In this document: one piece after another, positions 63,701 to 64,000 of the stretch | Layout: the number at the start of each line of letters is the position of its first letter | Position numbering within the stretch: position 1 is the stretch's first letter | NCBI GenBank assembly: GCA_029379385.1 | Contig: CM055612.1 | Location: 4,464,001-4,528,000 of the forward strand | DNA: 64,000 nucleotides | From: Quillaja saponaria | Lineage: Eukaryota; Streptophyta; Magnoliopsida; Fabales; Quillajaceae | Direction: 5' to 3' | Translations under genes and position numbers: made by a program | The notes under the pieces: generated by a model | Seen by the model: only the letters and a program-made list of their open reading frames with translations | Databases searched by the model: none | Told to the model about the DNA's origin: nothing

Positions 63701-64000
63701 CATTAATCCTTTTTACATAAGGTGACTACAACTGTTCACTTGTTAAATTTCTCACTTTCAGCAGTGTCAGCAAGAAAACCTACTGATTGGCATTGACTTA
63801 CAGTAGTTATTATGAAGTTGATGACTTTTTACTGTAATGATTTTTCATCTTTTCCTTAACGTCTATGATGCCATTAAATCAATTTGTGATCTTGGTTGTA
63901 CAGCTAGGGAATGTATTTTTGACATTTATGTTTGTGGCTTACATGCACATCCAACCCTTTAGCCTTCTTTCTATCTCCTTTTGTTGCCTCTCACAGATGC
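54764..64000 (+). CDS. ARA1: L-arabinokinase, 5' part (continues beyond window)
   Basis: Exons read as 54764-54871, 55187-55294, 56012-56080, 56197-56280, 56453-56529, 57204-57270, 58630-58687, 58803-58870, 58963-59025, 59311-59364, 59474-59576, 59663-59772, 59921-60040, 61000-61056, 61589-61740, 61871-62033, 63308-63391 and 63997 onward. All are GT..AG with consistent phase, giving about 515 residues before the window ends. The N-terminal half is glycosyltransferase-like ([49 protein letters not shown]). The exon at 63308 begins the GHMP kinase domain with the galactokinase-type signature [17 protein letters not shown]. The enzyme phosphorylates L-arabinose at C1 so that cell-wall arabinose is recycled to UDP-arabinose. 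The second half, with the ATP-binding GHMP motifs, lies outside. No break is seen in the part shown. Confidence 0.95.
55408..55595 (+). mobile_element. tRNA-derived SINE in ARA1 intron 2
   Basis: Pol III-type box A (TAGTTCAATTGG, 55421-55432) and box B (GTTCGAGTCC, 55467-55476) are 34 bp apart, and the element ends in an A-rich tail (55572-55595). It is flanked by a 22-bp target-site duplication with two mismatches (55386-55407 and 55596-55617, gaagcttatttttctgtg / gaagcttatgtttatgtg). Length is about 188 bp. The sense is the same as the host gene. Confidence 0.85.
57476..58100. repeat. degenerate ~185-bp tandem repeat in ARA1 intron 6
   Basis: There are two nearly complete units (about 57727-57911 and 57912-58100) and a partial one (57476-57600). 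Each runs from tagaact..t.tgtacca through ttacatt..agg.ttgc to, in the full units, ggagtcac.ctggatt and tttagtagga. The exons on either side are unaffected. Confidence 0.8.
62356..63158 (+). mobile_element. complete TRIM retrotransposon (803 bp) in ARA1 intron 16
   Basis: Two direct terminal repeats, 62356-62565 (210 bp) and 62940-63158 (219 bp), both begin TGTTGAGATTGATAATTGGG and end ATTTTATTTAACA (TG..CA). The whole is flanked by the perfect 5-bp duplication CTATT (62351-62355, 63159-63163). The 374-bp interior has no ORF. A purine-rich stretch (gtaaagggtaag) precedes the 3' repeat as expected for a polypurine tract. No clear initiator-Met primer-binding site follows the 5' repeat. The repeats differ by roughly 15% by eye, so the insertion is old. 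Confidence 0.9.

Overview
This is AT-rich plant nuclear DNA, most likely from a eudicot. The genes have GT..AG introns and plant-type products: a group C bZIP factor, a SAUR protein, two DUF599 membrane proteins and L-arabinokinase. The non-genic DNA carries plant retroelement remnants (solo LTRs, a TRIM, a tRNA-type SINE), a PIF/Harbinger-like DNA transposon and microsatellites. The sequence does not let me name the species.

Layout. 1-5.1 kb (+): the 3' part of an ABC1-type atypical kinase fused to a serine beta-lactamase-like domain. 6.4-6.85 kb (+): an EF-hand (CML-type) pseudogene. 7.96-10.6 kb (-): a complete six-exon group C bZIP gene. 12.6-15.7 kb (-): proteasome lid subunit RPN6, with one coding exon and a 1.7-kb intron in its 5' leader. 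16.3-22.1 kb: a repeat district. It holds two direct repeats with ~57-bp minisatellite units, a decayed PIF/Harbinger-like element between them, a 1.8-kb array of short CCCTAA-containing units, and a broken eIF(iso)4G MA3-domain fragment. 22.8-36.6 kb: two same-orientation copies of a segment carrying a DUF599 gene. Copy A is interrupted by a 3,335-bp insertion that looks like a solo LTR and contains a 336-bp tandem duplication. 36.6-48.2 kb: AT-rich intergenic DNA with one intronless SAUR gene (41.3 kb), a 241-bp tandem duplication (43.3-43.8 kb) and a minus-strand remnant of a DnaJ-type Cys-rich zinc-finger gene (45.4-45.9 kb). 48.3-51.3 kb (+): a three-exon gene for a plant protein of unknown function. 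51.3-54.7 kb: intergenic, with a 180-bp solo LTR. 54.8 kb to the end (+): L-arabinokinase (ARA1), 17 exons plus the first bases of the next. Its introns hold a SINE, a degenerate ~185-bp tandem repeat and a complete 803-bp TRIM.

The genes are ordinary, independently transcribed nuclear genes and do not form a pathway or cluster. I see no new enzymatic or defence system. The informative parts are the structural history: two cases where a paralogous copy in the same window gives an empty-site allele for a transposon insertion, the diverging C-termini of the DUF599 pair, the telomere-like array, and the USE-like/TATA arrangement shared by two short LTR families.
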